Assembly: GCF_022549225.1 (NCBI RefSeq)
Contig: NZ_JAKZFD010000004.1
Span: forward strand, 186,001-250,000
Source: Pelomonas sp. CA6
Lineage (GTDB): Bacteria > Pseudomonadota > Gammaproteobacteria > Burkholderiales > Burkholderiaceae_C
Reading direction: 5' to 3'
DNA: 64,000 nt
Part shown: positions 49,939 through 58,902 of the stretch, one piece after another
How positions within the stretch are numbered: position 1 is the stretch's first letter
How the letters are laid out: the number at the start of each line of letters is the position of its first letter
Position numbers and translations under genes: made by a program
The notes under the pieces: model-generated
What the model was told of the DNA's origin: nothing
Database searches by the model: none
What the model saw: only the letters and a program-made list of their open reading frames with translations

Positions 49939-50390
49939 CACTGGAAGCCCTGCTGGCCGGCCTGCACATCGTGGCCATCCTCGGCCTGGTGGTGTTTCTC
50001 AGCAGCGAAGCGGCGCTGTGCCGCGGCGAATGGATGAATGCCGCCGTCGTGCAACGCCTGGTCCGCGTGGATGCGATCTATGGCGCGGCGGCCGTGGCGG
50101 TGCTGCTGACCGGCCTGGCGCGCAGCTACTGGGGTTTCAAGGGCGGTGGCTGGTACTGGAGCCAACCGCTGCTGCATTTCAAGCTGGGCATGTTCCTGCT
50201 GATCGGGCTGATGTCGCTGCAGCCCACGCTGGCATTCCGCCGCTGGCGGCGGCGGCTGGAAGCCGATGGGCAGTTGCCCACCGAGGCCGAGATCCGCCAG
50301 GTGCGTGGCCGCGTGATGCTCCAGGCCCACCTGCTGGTGCTCATCCCCATCGCCGCCGTGATGCTGGCGCGTGGAGTCTTGACGCGCTGA
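49935..50390 (+). CDS. DUF2214-family membrane protein
   Basis: A 151-residue inner-membrane protein with four hydrophobic segments (about 5-24, 46-64, 80-98 and 128-147). It fits the DUF2214 family (a Trp-rich YWGFKGGGWYWSQP segment between helices 2 and 3, and HFKLGMFLLIGLMSL). No function is established. Its ATG overlaps the LysR stop, so expression follows the regulator. Four conserved His residues in and near the helices could bind heme or metal; this is a guess. Confidence 0.78.
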   Translation: MTLEALLAGLHIVAILGLVVFLSSEAALCRGEWMNAAVVQRLVRVDAIYGAAAVAVLLTGLARSYWGFKGGGWYWSQPLLHFKLGMFLLIGLMSLQPTLAFRRWRRRLEADGQLPTEAEIRQVRGRVMLQAHLLVLIPIAAVMLARGVLTR

Positions 50391-50422
50391 AAAGAAAAAG
50401 GCTCCGTGATCGCCACGGAGCC
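50391..50422 (-). terminator. Terminator after psiF-like gene
   Basis: GGCTCCGTG (50400-50408), loop ATCGC, CACGGAGCC (50414-50422), followed on the minus strand by a T-rich run (complement of 50391-50399). It lies 22 bp past the PsiF stop; it may also end the convergent DUF2214 transcript. Confidence 0.85.
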
Positions 50423-50443
50423 CCCCAGGCCGTGAGGCCGAAG

Positions 50444-50761
50444 TCAGCCCTTGTTGGACAGGCATTCCTTCATGAAGGCCTTGCGCTCGGCGCCGCTCTT
50501 GCCCTTGGCGTCGACATTGCACTGCTTCATCTTGTCCTGCTGCGTGGCCGGGGCGCTCGCGGCCGCGGCGGCGGCCGAAGTCTTGCCGCCCAGGCATTCC
50601 TTCATGAAGGTCTTGCGCTCGGCGCCGCTCTTGCCCTTGGCGTCGGCATTGCATTGCTTCATGCGCTGCTGCTGGGGCGTCAGTTCCTTCTTGGGCTCTT
50701 CCTTGGCCTGGGCCGTCACCGCGAACAGGGCGAGGGCCAGAACACCGATCAGCTTTTTCAT
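50444..50761 (-). CDS. PsiF-repeat exported protein
   Basis: A 105-residue small exported protein. A signal peptide (about 1-19, Ala-Gln-Ala) is followed by two PsiF repeats of about 27 residues (each MKQCN-x-DAKGKSGAERK-x-FMKECL), split by an Ala-rich linker. Each repeat has two Cys, so a disulfide per repeat is likely in the periplasm. In E. coli psiF is induced by phosphate starvation, but no Pho box was noticed here. The ATG at 50761 has AAGGAG 7 nt upstream. Function unknown. Confidence 0.88.
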   Translation of the reverse strand: MKKLIGVLALALFAVTAQAKEEPKKELTPQQQRMKQCNADAKGKSGAERKTFMKECLGGKTSAAAAAASAPATQQDKMKQCNVDAKGKSGAERKAFMKECLSNKG

Positions 50762-50857
50762 GGGGATCTCCTTCACGGGAGTGGTGGGGGACAACAACTG
50801 CCAAGGCAGTGGATCACAGCAACGTGACAGCCACAAGCCGGGTTGACCAAGGACTCA

Positions 50858-52228
50858 CTACAAGATGCGACGCGGATGCGCCAGCGCCTCGTGCGCCACA
50901 TGCAGGCGGCGCACCAGCACCTGGATGAAGGCGCGGTCGAAACGGTGCTGGCACTCCGGACTGAGCTGGCCCAGCGATTCCGGCGTGAAGGACACGGTGG
51001 TGCAGAGCTGGATCACGCGCACGTCGGTGCTGTGCCGGCGCAGTTCGGGGTTGGGCGCCAGGTAGGCCATCTCGCCCACCGAGGTCCCTTCGCCCAGCAC
51101 GGCCACGCTGACACCGTCCCGCCAGACCTCCACCGCACCCTGCGCAATGATGTGGAAGGTGTTGCCCTCTTGCCCCTTCTTGAACAGCGCATGCTCCAGC
51201 GGATAGCGGCGCCAGCGCGCGCGCCGCACCACCTCCCACAGCTCCACGTCGCCGAAGCCGGCGAAGAACTCCAGCCGGCGCAGCAGGTTGAAGCGCTCCG
51301 AGTCCTTGACCTCGTGCAGCCGGGCCAGCGGCACCAGCTGGCGGGCCACCAGCAGCGACAGCGCCTCGCCGAAGGCCTCCCAGTCGGGGTAGCGCTCCTG
51401 CGGGTGCTTGGCCAGCGCGCGCAGGATCACCGCGTCCAGCTCCGGCGTCACGCCGCCGCGCTGCCCCACCAGCGACTGCGGCGCCTGGTGGTAGATCTGG
51501 TGCATCAGCGCCATCTGGTTGGGCGCGTCGAAAGGCGGGCGGCCGGCCACGAGGTGGTAGAGCACGGCGCCCAGCGAATAGATGTCGGCCTGGCAGCCCA
51601 CGTCGCCACCCTCGATCTGCTCCGGTGGCATATAGGCCAGCGAGCCCACGCGGTGGACCTGCGTCATGTCCGCGTGCAGGTTCAGCGCGCTGCCGAAGTC
51701 GCTGACCTTGACGTCGGTCACCTGCCCCTGGGCATCCAGCACCGCCAACAGGTTGGCCGGCTTGATGTCGCGGTGGATCAGGCCCTGGCGGAAGACATAG
51801 GACAAGGCCATCGCGCACTTGAAGCCCAGTTCCACGATCTGGTCCAGCGGCAGCAGGCGGTCGCTGCGGCAGAAGGCCTTCAGCGTCACGCCGTGGACAA
51901 ACTCCATCACCAGATAGGGCGCGCTGCCATCCTGCACCGCGTCCAGAATCTGCACCACGTTGGGGTGCTGCAGTCGCCCGGCCAGCGCCGCCTCGGCGGC
52001 GAAGAAGCGGTTGCTCATCGCCTCTTCACTGGCCGCGAGGCCGCGCGCGCGCAGCCGTTTGATCGCCACCTGCTGACCGCGGAAATCATCCATGGCCAGG
52101 AAGACGTCGCTGGTGGCGCCCTCGCCCAGCCGGCGCAGCACCCGGTACTTGCCGATCTGGGCGGGCAGGTCCGCGTCTGCGGTGAGCATGGCTTCGCCAG
52201 GGAAGAACGTATCGCTGTGCTGACTCAT
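50858..52228 (-). CDS. Ser/Thr protein kinase fused to a cyclic-nucleotide-binding domain
   Basis: A 456-residue cytosolic protein. The kinase domain (about 27-300) is complete: glycine loop GEGATSDVF (35-43), Lys57, catalytic loop [10 protein letters not shown] with Asp154, DFG at 177-179 and PPEQ of the activation segment. The C-terminal part (about 325-445) is a cNMP-binding/Crp-like domain ([18 protein letters not shown], and [20 protein letters not shown] in the phosphate-binding cassette place). No membrane anchor. This order suggests control of the kinase by cAMP or a similar nucleotide. The [15 protein letters not shown] cassette keeps an Arg. Substrates are unknown. Divergent from argS. 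Confidence 0.9.
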   Translation of the reverse strand: MSQHSDTFFPGEAMLTADADLPAQIGKYRVLRRLGEGATSDVFLAMDDFRGQQVAIKRLRARGLAASEEAMSNRFFAAEAALAGRLQHPNVVQILDAVQDGSAPYLVMEFVHGVTLKAFCRSDRLLPLDQIVELGFKCAMALSYVFRQGLIHRDIKPANLLAVLDAQGQVTDVKVSDFGSALNLHADMTQVHRVGSLAYMPPEQIEGGDVGCQADIYSLGAVLYHLVAGRPPFDAPNQMALMHQIYHQAPQSLVGQRGGVTPELDAVILRALAKHPQERYPDWEAFGEALSLLVARQLVPLARLHEVKDSERFNLLRRLEFFAGFGDVELWEVVRRARWRRYPLEHALFKKGQEGNTFHIIAQGAVEVWRDGVSVAVLGEGTSVGEMAYLAPNPELRRHSTDVRVIQLCTTVSFTPESLGQLSPECQHRFDRAFIQVLVRRLHVAHEALAHPRRIL

Positions 52229-52347
52229 GAAGACGCCTATGCTGCACCAGGGCGCCCGCCGCAGCAAGCCGGAAAAGGCAGGCGGAGGTCCGGCATGGGC
52301 GCGGGCGCCACGCGGCACCGACCTCCGGCATCCCGGCGGCCATTCCT

Positions 52348-52353
52348 TAGAAT
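52348..52353 (+). promoter_or_regulatory. -10-like hexamer before argS
   Basis: TAGAAT ends 10 nt before the argS ATG. The transcript would begin 3-5 nt before the start codon, and no Shine-Dalgarno is present. Confidence 0.45.
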
Positions 52354-52363
52354 CGGCACCATC

Positions 52364-54103
52364 ATGATCCAAGCCAAGCAGGAATTGCTCGCCGCCCTGG
52401 GCGCCACCCTCCAGGAGCTGAGCCGGGAGGCCATCGCCGCCGGCCATCTGGCCGCCGCCCCCGCGGCCGCCTTCGAAACCCCCAAGCAGGCCAGTCACGG
52501 CGATTTCGCCTGCACGGCAGCCATGCAACTCGCCAAGGCGCTGAAAAAGAACCCGCGCGAACTGGCCCAGGCCCTGATCGATCGCCTGCAACAGCAGGCC
52601 GCCTTCCAGGCCTGGGTCGATCAGCTCGAGATCGCCGGCCCCGGCTTCATCAACGTGCGCCTCAAGCCGGCCGCCAAGCAGGCCGTGGTCGCCGAGGTGC
52701 TGAGCGGCGGCGAGGCCTTCGGCAGCCAGCCGGCGCGCGCCGAGTCGGCATTGGTCGAGTTCGTCTCGGCCAACCCCACCGGCCCGCTGCACGTGGGCCA
52801 TGCGCGCCAGGCCGCGCTGGGCGACTCGCTGTGCCATTTGTTCGCCACCCAGGGTTGGAAGGTCAGCCGCGAGTTCTATTACAACGACGCCGGCGTGCAG
52901 ATCCAGACCCTGGCTCTGTCCACCCAGGCCCGCCTGCGCGGCCTCAAGCCCGGCGACGCCGACTGGCCCGAGTCCGCCTACAACGGCGACTACATCCAGG
53001 ACATCGCCGACGACTTCCTCGCGAAGAAAACCGTCAAGGCCGACGACCGCGAGTTCACCGCCTCCGGCGACATTGAGGACCTGGACAGCATCCGCCAGTT
53101 CGCCGTCGCCTACCTGCGCCATGAGCAGGACCTGGACCTGCAGGCCTTCGGCCTGCGCTTCGACCACTACTTCCTCGAGTCCAGCCTGTACAAGGATGGC
53201 CGCGTCGAGGACACGGTGGCGCGCCTGGTCGCCAACGGCAAGACCTACGAGCAGGACGGCGCGCTGTGGCTGCGCACCACGGACTACGGTGACGACAAGG
53301 ACCGCGTGATGCGCAAGTCCGACGGCAGCTACACCTACTTCGTGCCGGACGTGGCCTATCACGTCAACAAGTTCCAGCGCGGCTTCACCAAGTGCATCAA
53401 CGTGCAGGGCACCGACCACCACGGCACCATCGCGCGCGTTCGTGGCGGCCTGCAGGCCGCCGGCCTGGGCATCCCCCAGGGCTTCCCCGACTACGTGCTG
53501 CACAAGATGGTCACCGTGATGCGCGGCGGCCAGGAGGTCAAGATCTCCAAGCGCGCCGGTTCCTACGTCACGCTGCGCGATCTGATCGACTGGACCAGCC
53601 GCGACGCGGTGCGCTTCTTCCTGATCAGCCGCAAGGCCGACACCGAATTCGTCTTCGACGTGGACCTGGCGCTGAAGGCCAACGACGAGAACCCGGTGTT
53701 CTATGTCCAGTACGCCCACGCGCGCATCTGCTCCGTGCTGCGGAACTGGCAGGAACAGGGCGGCGATCCCGCGCAGTTGGCAGGGGCCGATCTGGGCCTG
53801 CTCGGCGCGCCGACGGAATTCGCGCTGATGCTCAAGCTCGCCGACTATCCACGCATGCTCGCGGCCGCCGCGCAAGACCTGGCCCCGCATGACGTGGCCT
53901 TCTACTTGCGCGACCTGGCCGGCGCCTTCCACAGCTACTACGCCGCGGAGCGCTTCCTGGCCGAGGACGCGGCGCTGACGCGTTCGCGCATGGCGCTGCT
54001 GGCCGCCACCCGCCAGGTGCTGCGCAACGCGCTGGGCGTGCTGGGCGTGTCCGCGCCCGAAGCCATGGCCCGCGACGCCGACGCGACCGCCGGCGCCGCC
54101 TGA
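52364..54103 (+). CDS. argS: Arginyl-tRNA synthetase
   Basis: Class I aminoacyl-tRNA synthetase that charges tRNA-Arg. The 579-residue protein has the ArgS N-terminal tRNA-contact domain (about 1-115), the HIGH-type motif HVGH (143-146) after SANPTGPL, a KMSKS-like KISKR segment (about 394-398) and a DALR anticodon-binding domain (about 450-579). The start at 52364 gives [17 protein letters not shown]-domain gene and dsbA follow on the same strand. Confidence 0.97.
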   Translation: MIQAKQELLAALGATLQELSREAIAAGHLAAAPAAAFETPKQASHGDFACTAAMQLAKALKKNPRELAQALIDRLQQQAAFQAWVDQLEIAGPGFINVRLKPAAKQAVVAEVLSGGEAFGSQPARAESALVEFVSANPTGPLHVGHARQAALGDSLCHLFATQGWKVSREFYYNDAGVQIQTLALSTQARLRGLKPGDADWPESAYNGDYIQDIADDFLAKKTVKADDREFTASGDIEDLDSIRQFAVAYLRHEQDLDLQAFGLRFDHYFLESSLYKDGRVEDTVARLVANGKTYEQDGALWLRTTDYGDDKDRVMRKSDGSYTYFVPDVAYHVNKFQRGFTKCINVQGTDHHGTIARVRGGLQAAGLGIPQGFPDYVLHKMVTVMRGGQEVKISKRAGSYVTLRDLIDWTSRDAVRFFLISRKADTEFVFDVDLALKANDENPVFYVQYAHARICSVLRNWQEQGGDPAQLAGADLGLLGAPTEFALMLKLADYPRMLAAAAQDLAPHDVAFYLRDLAGAFHSYYAAERFLAEDAALTRSRMALLAATRQVLRNALGVLGVSAPEAMARDADATAGAA

Positions 54104-54146
54104 ACGGCGCCCGACCCGACCTGGCGCAACCGACCGAATCGACCGA

Positions 54147-54851
54147 ATGAAAGGCAAGCCGATGAGCAAGGGTGGAGACAAGCAGCGCGGAGGCTTCGTG
54201 CTGGGCTTGATCGTGGGCCTGCTGCTGGGCCTGGGCATCGCGCTGGGCGTGGCGCTGTACATCACCAAGGTGCCCATCCCCTTCGTCAACAAGCTGCCGC
54301 AGCGCACCGCCGAGCAGGACGCCGAGGAAGCCCAGCGCAACCGCAACTGGGACCCCAACGCGCCACTGACCGGCAAGGGTGCCGCGCGCGCGGCCAGCGG
54401 CGTGGTCGCGCCGGCGGACACGGCGCCGGCGACCACCCAGGCACCGGCCACCGCGCCGGTGCAGACGCCGGCCCCCGCGCCCGCCGCGGCGCCGGCCTCC
54501 GTCCCTGCCCGGGCAGCCGACAAGCCGACCGACAAGCCCGCCGCCGAGACCAAGCACGCCACCGAGGCCAAGCCGGCGGGGCGCGCCAGCGAGGCCAAGG
54601 CCGCGGCCGCCGACCCCTTCCAGTACTTCGTCCAGGCCGGCGCCTTCACGCGACCGGAAGAAGCCGAGCAGCAGCGCGCTCGGCTGGCGATGCAGGGCTT
54701 CACCGCCAAGGTGTATGAGCGCGAGCAATCCGGCCGCGTCGTGCACCGCGTGCGCATCGGCCCGATGGACGGCCGCGACGAGGCCGAGGGCCTGCAGCGC
54801 AAGCTGGAGGCCGCCGGCATCGAGAACAACCTGGTCAAGGTTCAGAAGTAA
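54147..54851 (+). CDS. SPOR-domain membrane protein
   Basis: A 234-residue bitopic inner-membrane protein. A short cytosolic tail is followed by a membrane helix (about 18-42; FVLGLIVGLLLGLGIALGVA), a long Ala/Pro-rich periplasmic linker (about 75-150) and a C-terminal SPOR domain (about 153-234; FVQAGAFTRPEEAEQQRA, RVRIGPMDGRDEAE). SPOR domains bind denuded septal peptidoglycan; the layout resembles FtsN of betaproteobacteria, which is often encoded just after argS. The ATG at 54147 or at 54162 could be used. Cell-division role inferred. Confidence 0.85.
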   Translation: MKGKPMSKGGDKQRGGFVLGLIVGLLLGLGIALGVALYITKVPIPFVNKLPQRTAEQDAEEAQRNRNWDPNAPLTGKGAARAASGVVAPADTAPATTQAPATAPVQTPAPAPAAAPASVPARAADKPTDKPAAETKHATEAKPAGRASEAKAAAADPFQYFVQAGAFTRPEEAEQQRARLAMQGFTAKVYEREQSGRVVHRVRIGPMDGRDEAEGLQRKLEAAGIENNLVKVQK

Positions 54852-54886
54852 TCAGCCCGGCTTCCCCGCCGGCCCGGGCCGGTTGG

Positions 54887-54905
54887 GGGTTAAGCCCGGG
54901 TTAAG
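54887..54905 (+). promoter_or_regulatory. Direct repeats upstream of dsbA, candidate response-regulator site
   Basis: GGGTTAAG occurs at 54887-54894 and 54898-54905, 11 bp apart, one helical turn. TAGGAT (54928-54933) is a possible -10, which would put the repeats just upstream of the -35 position, where OmpR-family activators bind. Confidence 0.35.
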
Positions 54906-54976
54906 GCAGCAAAGCGGCACGCGGCGTTAGGATGCCCCGCGACGCCCCCCGCCCCGGTGGGACAGAGAGGAACGAC

Positions 54977-55648
54977 ATGAAGCGTAGAGAGTTCAATGCG
55001 CTGGCCTGCGCCGCGGGTGCAGCCGGTTTGGCCGGGGTCTCCGGCAATGCCCTGGCCCAGGCCGAGCTGACCGAGGGCAGGAACTACCGGCGCGTGAACC
55101 CGCCGCTGCCGCCGGCCGCCCCGGGCAAGATCGAGGTGGTCGAGTTCTTCTGGTACGGCTGCCCGCACTGCTACGTGTTCGAGCCCGCGGTGGAAGCCTG
55201 GGCCCAGCGCCTGCCGGCCGACGTGAGCTTCCGCAAGGTCCACGTCGCCTTCCGCGAAAACGTCAAGGTGCACCAGCGCCTGTTCTACACGCTGGAGGCC
55301 ATGGGCAAGGAGGCGGAAACCCGTCCGGCCATCTTCAACGCCATCCATCGCGGCGGCAACATGCTGGACAACCCGAAGGGCATGGCCGAGTTTCTGTCCA
55401 AGCTGGGCGTGGATCCGGCCAAGTTCACCGAGACCTACAACTCCTTCGGCGTCAACACCAAGTGCCTGCAGGCCGCCAAGCTGCAGGACGCCTACGGCAT
55501 CGACGGCGTGCCCGCGATCGGCGTGGCAGGCCGCTTCCTGACCTCGCCGTCCATGGCCGCCGCGGGCCAACGCATGAGCGAGCAGGAGCTGGGCGCCCGC
55601 GCGCTGGCCGTGACCGACGCGCTGATCCGCAACGCCCGCGGCCGCTGA
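54977..55648 (+). CDS. dsbA: Thiol:disulfide interchange protein DsbA
   Basis: Periplasmic oxidant that forms disulfides in secreted proteins. The 223-residue protein has a signal peptide (about 1-28, with a twin-Arg-like KRREF start, cleaved near Ala-Leu-Ala-Gln), the active site CPHC (Cys62-Cys65) in a YGCPHCY context and the cis-proline loop GVPAIGV (about 177-183). AGAGAGGAA precedes the ATG by about 5 nt. LptD downstream of this pathway needs disulfides, so it is a plausible client in this cell. Gene order SPOR-dsbA-lptA; no dsbB in the window. Confidence 0.93.
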   Translation: MKRREFNALACAAGAAGLAGVSGNALAQAELTEGRNYRRVNPPLPPAAPGKIEVVEFFWYGCPHCYVFEPAVEAWAQRLPADVSFRKVHVAFRENVKVHQRLFYTLEAMGKEAETRPAIFNAIHRGGNMLDNPKGMAEFLSKLGVDPAKFTETYNSFGVNTKCLQAAKLQDAYGIDGVPAIGVAGRFLTSPSMAAAGQRMSEQELGARALAVTDALIRNARGR

Positions 55649-55834
55649 GCGCCGCAAACAGCCCCGGCGTCGTGGACGCGGGGCCACCCCGGGGCCCAGC
55701 CGGATGACGCTGACTCGGGCCTTGCGGACAGGGCGACTGTGGCATGCTGAACGGTCCCGCCCCTTCGGCGCTTGAGTCGGGGGGCTGCCCGCCCACCCGC
55801 CAGGGCTAGAATGGTTTGCAAGAACCGTGCCGCC

Positions 55835-56482
55835 ATGTTCCGCCACACCACCCACACACTCTCCCGCCAGGCCCTGGTCTGCGTCCTCGCGCTGGCCGGC
55901 CTGGGCGCCAGCCTGGGCAGCCAGGCGGCCAAGGACGACCGCTACAAGCCTCTGACCATCGAGGCCGACCAGCGCAGCGGCTACGACATGCTCAAGGAGC
56001 GCGTCGAGCTCAACGGCAACGTCATGCTGACGCAGGGCTCGATGATGCTGCGCGCCGACCGCGTGCTGATGCGCCAGACGGCCGACGGCTTCTACCGCGC
56101 CGACGCCACCGGCAGCGCCGGCAAGCCGGTGAGCTTCCGCCAGGCGCGCGACGTCGCCGGCGAGGTCATGGAAGGCTTTGCCGACGTGCTGGAATACGAC
56201 GGCCAGAACGATGTCGTGCGCCTCATCGGCAACGCCCGCGTGCGCACGCTGCGCGGCAGCCAGCTGGGCAACGAGGTCAGCGGCGCGGTCATCGTCTACG
56301 ACAACCGCACCGAGAAGCTCTCGGTCGATCCGGGCACCGAGGCGCCGCATCCCAATGGCCGCGTGCGCATGGTGATGATTCCCAAGGCGGCCAGCGCGCC
56401 CGAGTCCGGCGCCTCCGAATCCGGCAACAAGGGGCTGCCGCTGAAGCCCAGCAACACGCTGACGCCCACCAAGACCCCATGA
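55835..56482 (+). CDS. lptA: LPS-transport periplasmic protein LptA
   Basis: Periplasmic bridge protein that carries LPS from LptC to LptD. The 215-residue product has a signal peptide (about 1-28, ending Ser-Gln-Ala-Ala) and an OstA beta-jellyroll domain (about 33-175; [35 protein letters not shown], then [10 protein letters not shown]). A low-complexity tail follows. The ATG at 55835 is used; an upstream ATG at 55811 is part of a TAGAAT -10-like box (55807-55812). Its stop overlaps the lptB start (ATGA). lptC is not next to it, contrary to the usual order. Confidence 0.93.
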   Translation: MFRHTTHTLSRQALVCVLALAGLGASLGSQAAKDDRYKPLTIEADQRSGYDMLKERVELNGNVMLTQGSMMLRADRVLMRQTADGFYRADATGSAGKPVSFRQARDVAGEVMEGFADVLEYDGQNDVVRLIGNARVRTLRGSQLGNEVSGAVIVYDNRTEKLSVDPGTEAPHPNGRVRMVMIPKAASAPESGASESGNKGLPLKPSNTLTPTKTP

Positions 56483-57258
56483 ATGCTGTCGCACGTCCGG
56501 CGGAGGGCGGAACGCCGCGCAGCCGCCTGCAGGCCGAGGGCCTGCAAAAAAGCTATGGCGTGCGCAAGGTGGTGAAAGACGTCCACCTCGATCTGCACAG
56601 CGGCGAAGTCGTGGGCCTGCTGGGCCCCAACGGCGCCGGCAAGACGACCAGCTTCTACATGATCGTGGGTCTGGTGCGCGCCGACGCGGGCAGCATCCAG
56701 ATCGACGAAGCGCCGGTCGAGCGCCTGCCCATGCACCAGCGCGCCCGCCTGGGGCTGAGCTATCTGCCCCAGGAAGCCTCGATCTTCCGCAAGCTCACCG
56801 TCGAGGAGAACATCCGCGCGGTGCTGGAATTGCAGCAGGACGAGCAGGGCAAGGCCTGGCCGCGCGCGCGCATCGATGCCGAGCTGGACCGGCTGCTGCA
56901 GGACCTGTCCATCGAGAAGCTGCGCGACAGCCCCGCGCCCGCGCTCTCCGGTGGCGAACGCCGCCGCGTCGAGATCGCTCGCGCGCTGGCCACCCAGCCG
57001 CGCTTCATCCTGCTGGACGAGCCCTTCGCCGGCGTGGACCCGATCGCGGTGCTGGAAATCCAGCGCATCATCCGCTTCCTCAAGGAGCGCGGCATCGGCG
57101 TGCTGATCACCGACCACAACGTGCGCGAAACGCTGGGCATCTGCGACCGCGCCTACATCATCAGCGAGGGCGCGGTGCTGGCCGAAGGCACGCCGCAGGC
57201 CATCGTCGAGAACCAGGACGTGCGCCGGGTCTACCTGGGCGAGCACTTCCGGATGTGA
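56479..57258 (+). CDS. lptB: LPS-export ABC transporter ATPase LptB
   Basis: Cytosolic ATPase of the LptB2FG complex that extracts LPS from the inner membrane. The 259-residue protein has Walker [10 protein letters not shown] (49-57), the signature LSGGERRR (about 155-162), Walker [14 protein letters not shown] (about 175-187) and the late DHNVRETL switch His. [17 protein letters not shown] is a segment typical of LptB. Translation is coupled to lptA by the ATGA overlap, and rpoN follows after 28 bp, the standard lptA-lptB-rpoN order. The permease genes lptFG are not in the window. Confidence 0.97.
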   Translation: MNAVARPAEGGTPRSRLQAEGLQKSYGVRKVVKDVHLDLHSGEVVGLLGPNGAGKTTSFYMIVGLVRADAGSIQIDEAPVERLPMHQRARLGLSYLPQEASIFRKLTVEENIRAVLELQQDEQGKAWPRARIDAELDRLLQDLSIEKLRDSPAPALSGGERRRVEIARALATQPRFILLDEPFAGVDPIAVLEIQRIIRFLKERGIGVLITDHNVRETLGICDRAYIISEGAVLAEGTPQAIVENQDVRRVYLGEHFRM

Positions 57259-57286
57259 GCGGGCCACCCCCGCCGCCGCCCGCGCC

Positions 57287-58792
57287 ATGAGGCCCACCCT
57301 CCAGGTCCGACTGTCCCAGCATCTGGCGCTGACGCCGCAGCTGCAGCAGTCCATCCGCCTGCTCCAGCTCTCCACGCTGGAGCTGCACCAGGAGGTGGAG
57401 CAGATGCTTTCCAGCAACCCGTTGCTGGAGACGGACGAGGAAACGGGCGCGGCGCCCGACCCGGCGGCCGAGCGCGCCGCCAACCGCGAGACCGCCGCGG
57501 CCGAGGAGCCGGGCGGAAGCCATGACGACGGCGAGCCCGCCGCCGAGATGCGCGCCGAGGACTTCGGCACCACCGAGCGCGAGGACTGGGAGAACGGCAC
57601 CGAGCGCGACGATTTCGACGGCATCCGCGAACTGCCCGGCAGCGCGCCGACGGGCGACGAGGACGACGAACGACGCGACACCGAGGCGCCGGGCCAGACT
57701 CTGCAGGACCACCTGCGCCAGCAACTGGCGGGCATGGTGCTCAGCGAGCTGGACCGCGCCGCGCTGCTGGCGCTGATCGAATCGCTCAACGACGATGGCT
57801 ACCTGGAAGACCCGCTGGAAGAGATCGCCACGGCCCTGCTCGGGCCGGACGCGGACGCCGAGACGCGTGAATCCCTGCTGGAGCACCTGCGCATCGCGCT
57901 GAACTGGCTGCACAGCCTGGAGCCGGCCGGCGTCGGCGCGCGCGACCTCTCCGAATGCCTGCAGCTGCAGCTGCGGGCGCGTCCGCGCGATGTCGTCGGC
58001 GCGCTGGCCCTGGTGATCTGCAAGCGCCATCTGGACCTGCTGGCGCGGCGCGACTGGCGCCGCCTCGCGTCGCTGACCGGGGCCGACGAAGAGCTGCTGC
58101 GCGCGGCCCAGGCCCTGATCGCCAGCCTGGAGCCCAAGCCGGGCCGCCGTTTCGCGCGCGACGAGGCGGGCGCCGTGGTGCCGGACGTGATCGTCACCAA
58201 GAGCGGGCGGGGCTTTCGCGTCAGCATCAATCCCGAGGTCTGCCCGCGCCTGCGCATCAACGAGCTCTACGCCCAGGCGCTGCGCGCCACGCGCGGCGGC
58301 GTCAGCAATTCGCCGCTGGGCGGCCAGCTGCAGGAGGCGCGCTGGTTCATCAAGAACATCCAGCAGCGCTTCGACACCATCCTGCGCGTGTCCGAGGCCA
58401 TCGTGGAGCGGCAGAAGGGTTTCTTCACCCACGGCGAGCTGGCGATGAAGCCGCTGGTGCTGCGCGAGATCGCCGACGAGCTGGGCCTGCACGAATCCAC
58501 CATCTCGCGCGTGACCACCGCCAAGTACATGGCCACGCCCTGGGGCACCTTCGAGCTGAAGTACTTCTTCGGCTCCGGGCTGTCCACCGAAGCCGGCGGC
58601 AACGCCTCCAGCACCGCGGTGCGGGCGCTGATCAAGCAGTTCGTCGCTGCCGAGGACGCGGCCAAGCCGCTGTCCGACAGCCAGCTCGCCAGCATGCTGG
58701 AGGAGCAGGGCATCCAGGTGGCCCGCCGCACGGTCGCGAAATACCGCGAAGCCCTGAAGATCGCCCCCGCGAATCTGCGCAAGACGCGCTGA
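57287..58792 (+). CDS. rpoN: RNA polymerase sigma-54 factor
   Basis: Alternative sigma factor for nitrogen, motility and other genes that need AAA+ activators. The 501-residue protein has the Gln/Leu-rich activator-interaction region I (about 1-50), an acidic region II (about 50-125), the core-binding region (about 130-310) and the DNA-binding part with the RpoN box ARRTVAKYRE (about 484-493). Its start is LQVRLSQHLALTPQLQQSI. It sits in the lptA-lptB-rpoN unit. The hpf and ptsN genes that often follow rpoN are not here; a c-di-GMP gene follows. Confidence 0.97.
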   Translation: MRPTLQVRLSQHLALTPQLQQSIRLLQLSTLELHQEVEQMLSSNPLLETDEETGAAPDPAAERAANRETAAAEEPGGSHDDGEPAAEMRAEDFGTTEREDWENGTERDDFDGIRELPGSAPTGDEDDERRDTEAPGQTLQDHLRQQLAGMVLSELDRAALLALIESLNDDGYLEDPLEEIATALLGPDADAETRESLLEHLRIALNWLHSLEPAGVGARDLSECLQLQLRARPRDVVGALALVICKRHLDLLARRDWRRLASLTGADEELLRAAQALIASLEPKPGRRFARDEAGAVVPDVIVTKSGRGFRVSINPEVCPRLRINELYAQALRATRGGVSNSPLGGQLQEARWFIKNIQQRFDTILRVSEAIVERQKGFFTHGELAMKPLVLREIADELGLHESTISRVTTAKYMATPWGTFELKYFFGSGLSTEAGGNASSTAVRALIKQFVAAEDAAKPLSDSQLASMLEEQGIQVARRTVAKYREALKIAPANLRKTR

Positions 58793-58847
58793 CATCCGCC
58801 CCGAAGTCCGTGCAAATGCCCTGAAGCCGGGACCCTCGGGCCATCAC

Positions 58848-58861
58848 TTGATGCACGTCAA
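58848..58861 (+). promoter_or_regulatory. FNR/ANR-type box upstream of the GGDEF-EAL gene
   Basis: TTGATGCACGTCAA matches the FNR consensus TTGAT-N4-ATCAA at 9 of 10 fixed bases, and the GTCAA half is common in betaproteobacterial sites. TATCGT (58885-58890) is a possible -10; with a start near 58897 the box is centred at about -42, as in class II FNR-activated promoters. Confidence 0.6.
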
Positions 58862-58902
58862 GAGAAAGGGCGAGGACGCTGGGGTATCGTGCGCGGCCTG
58901 TC

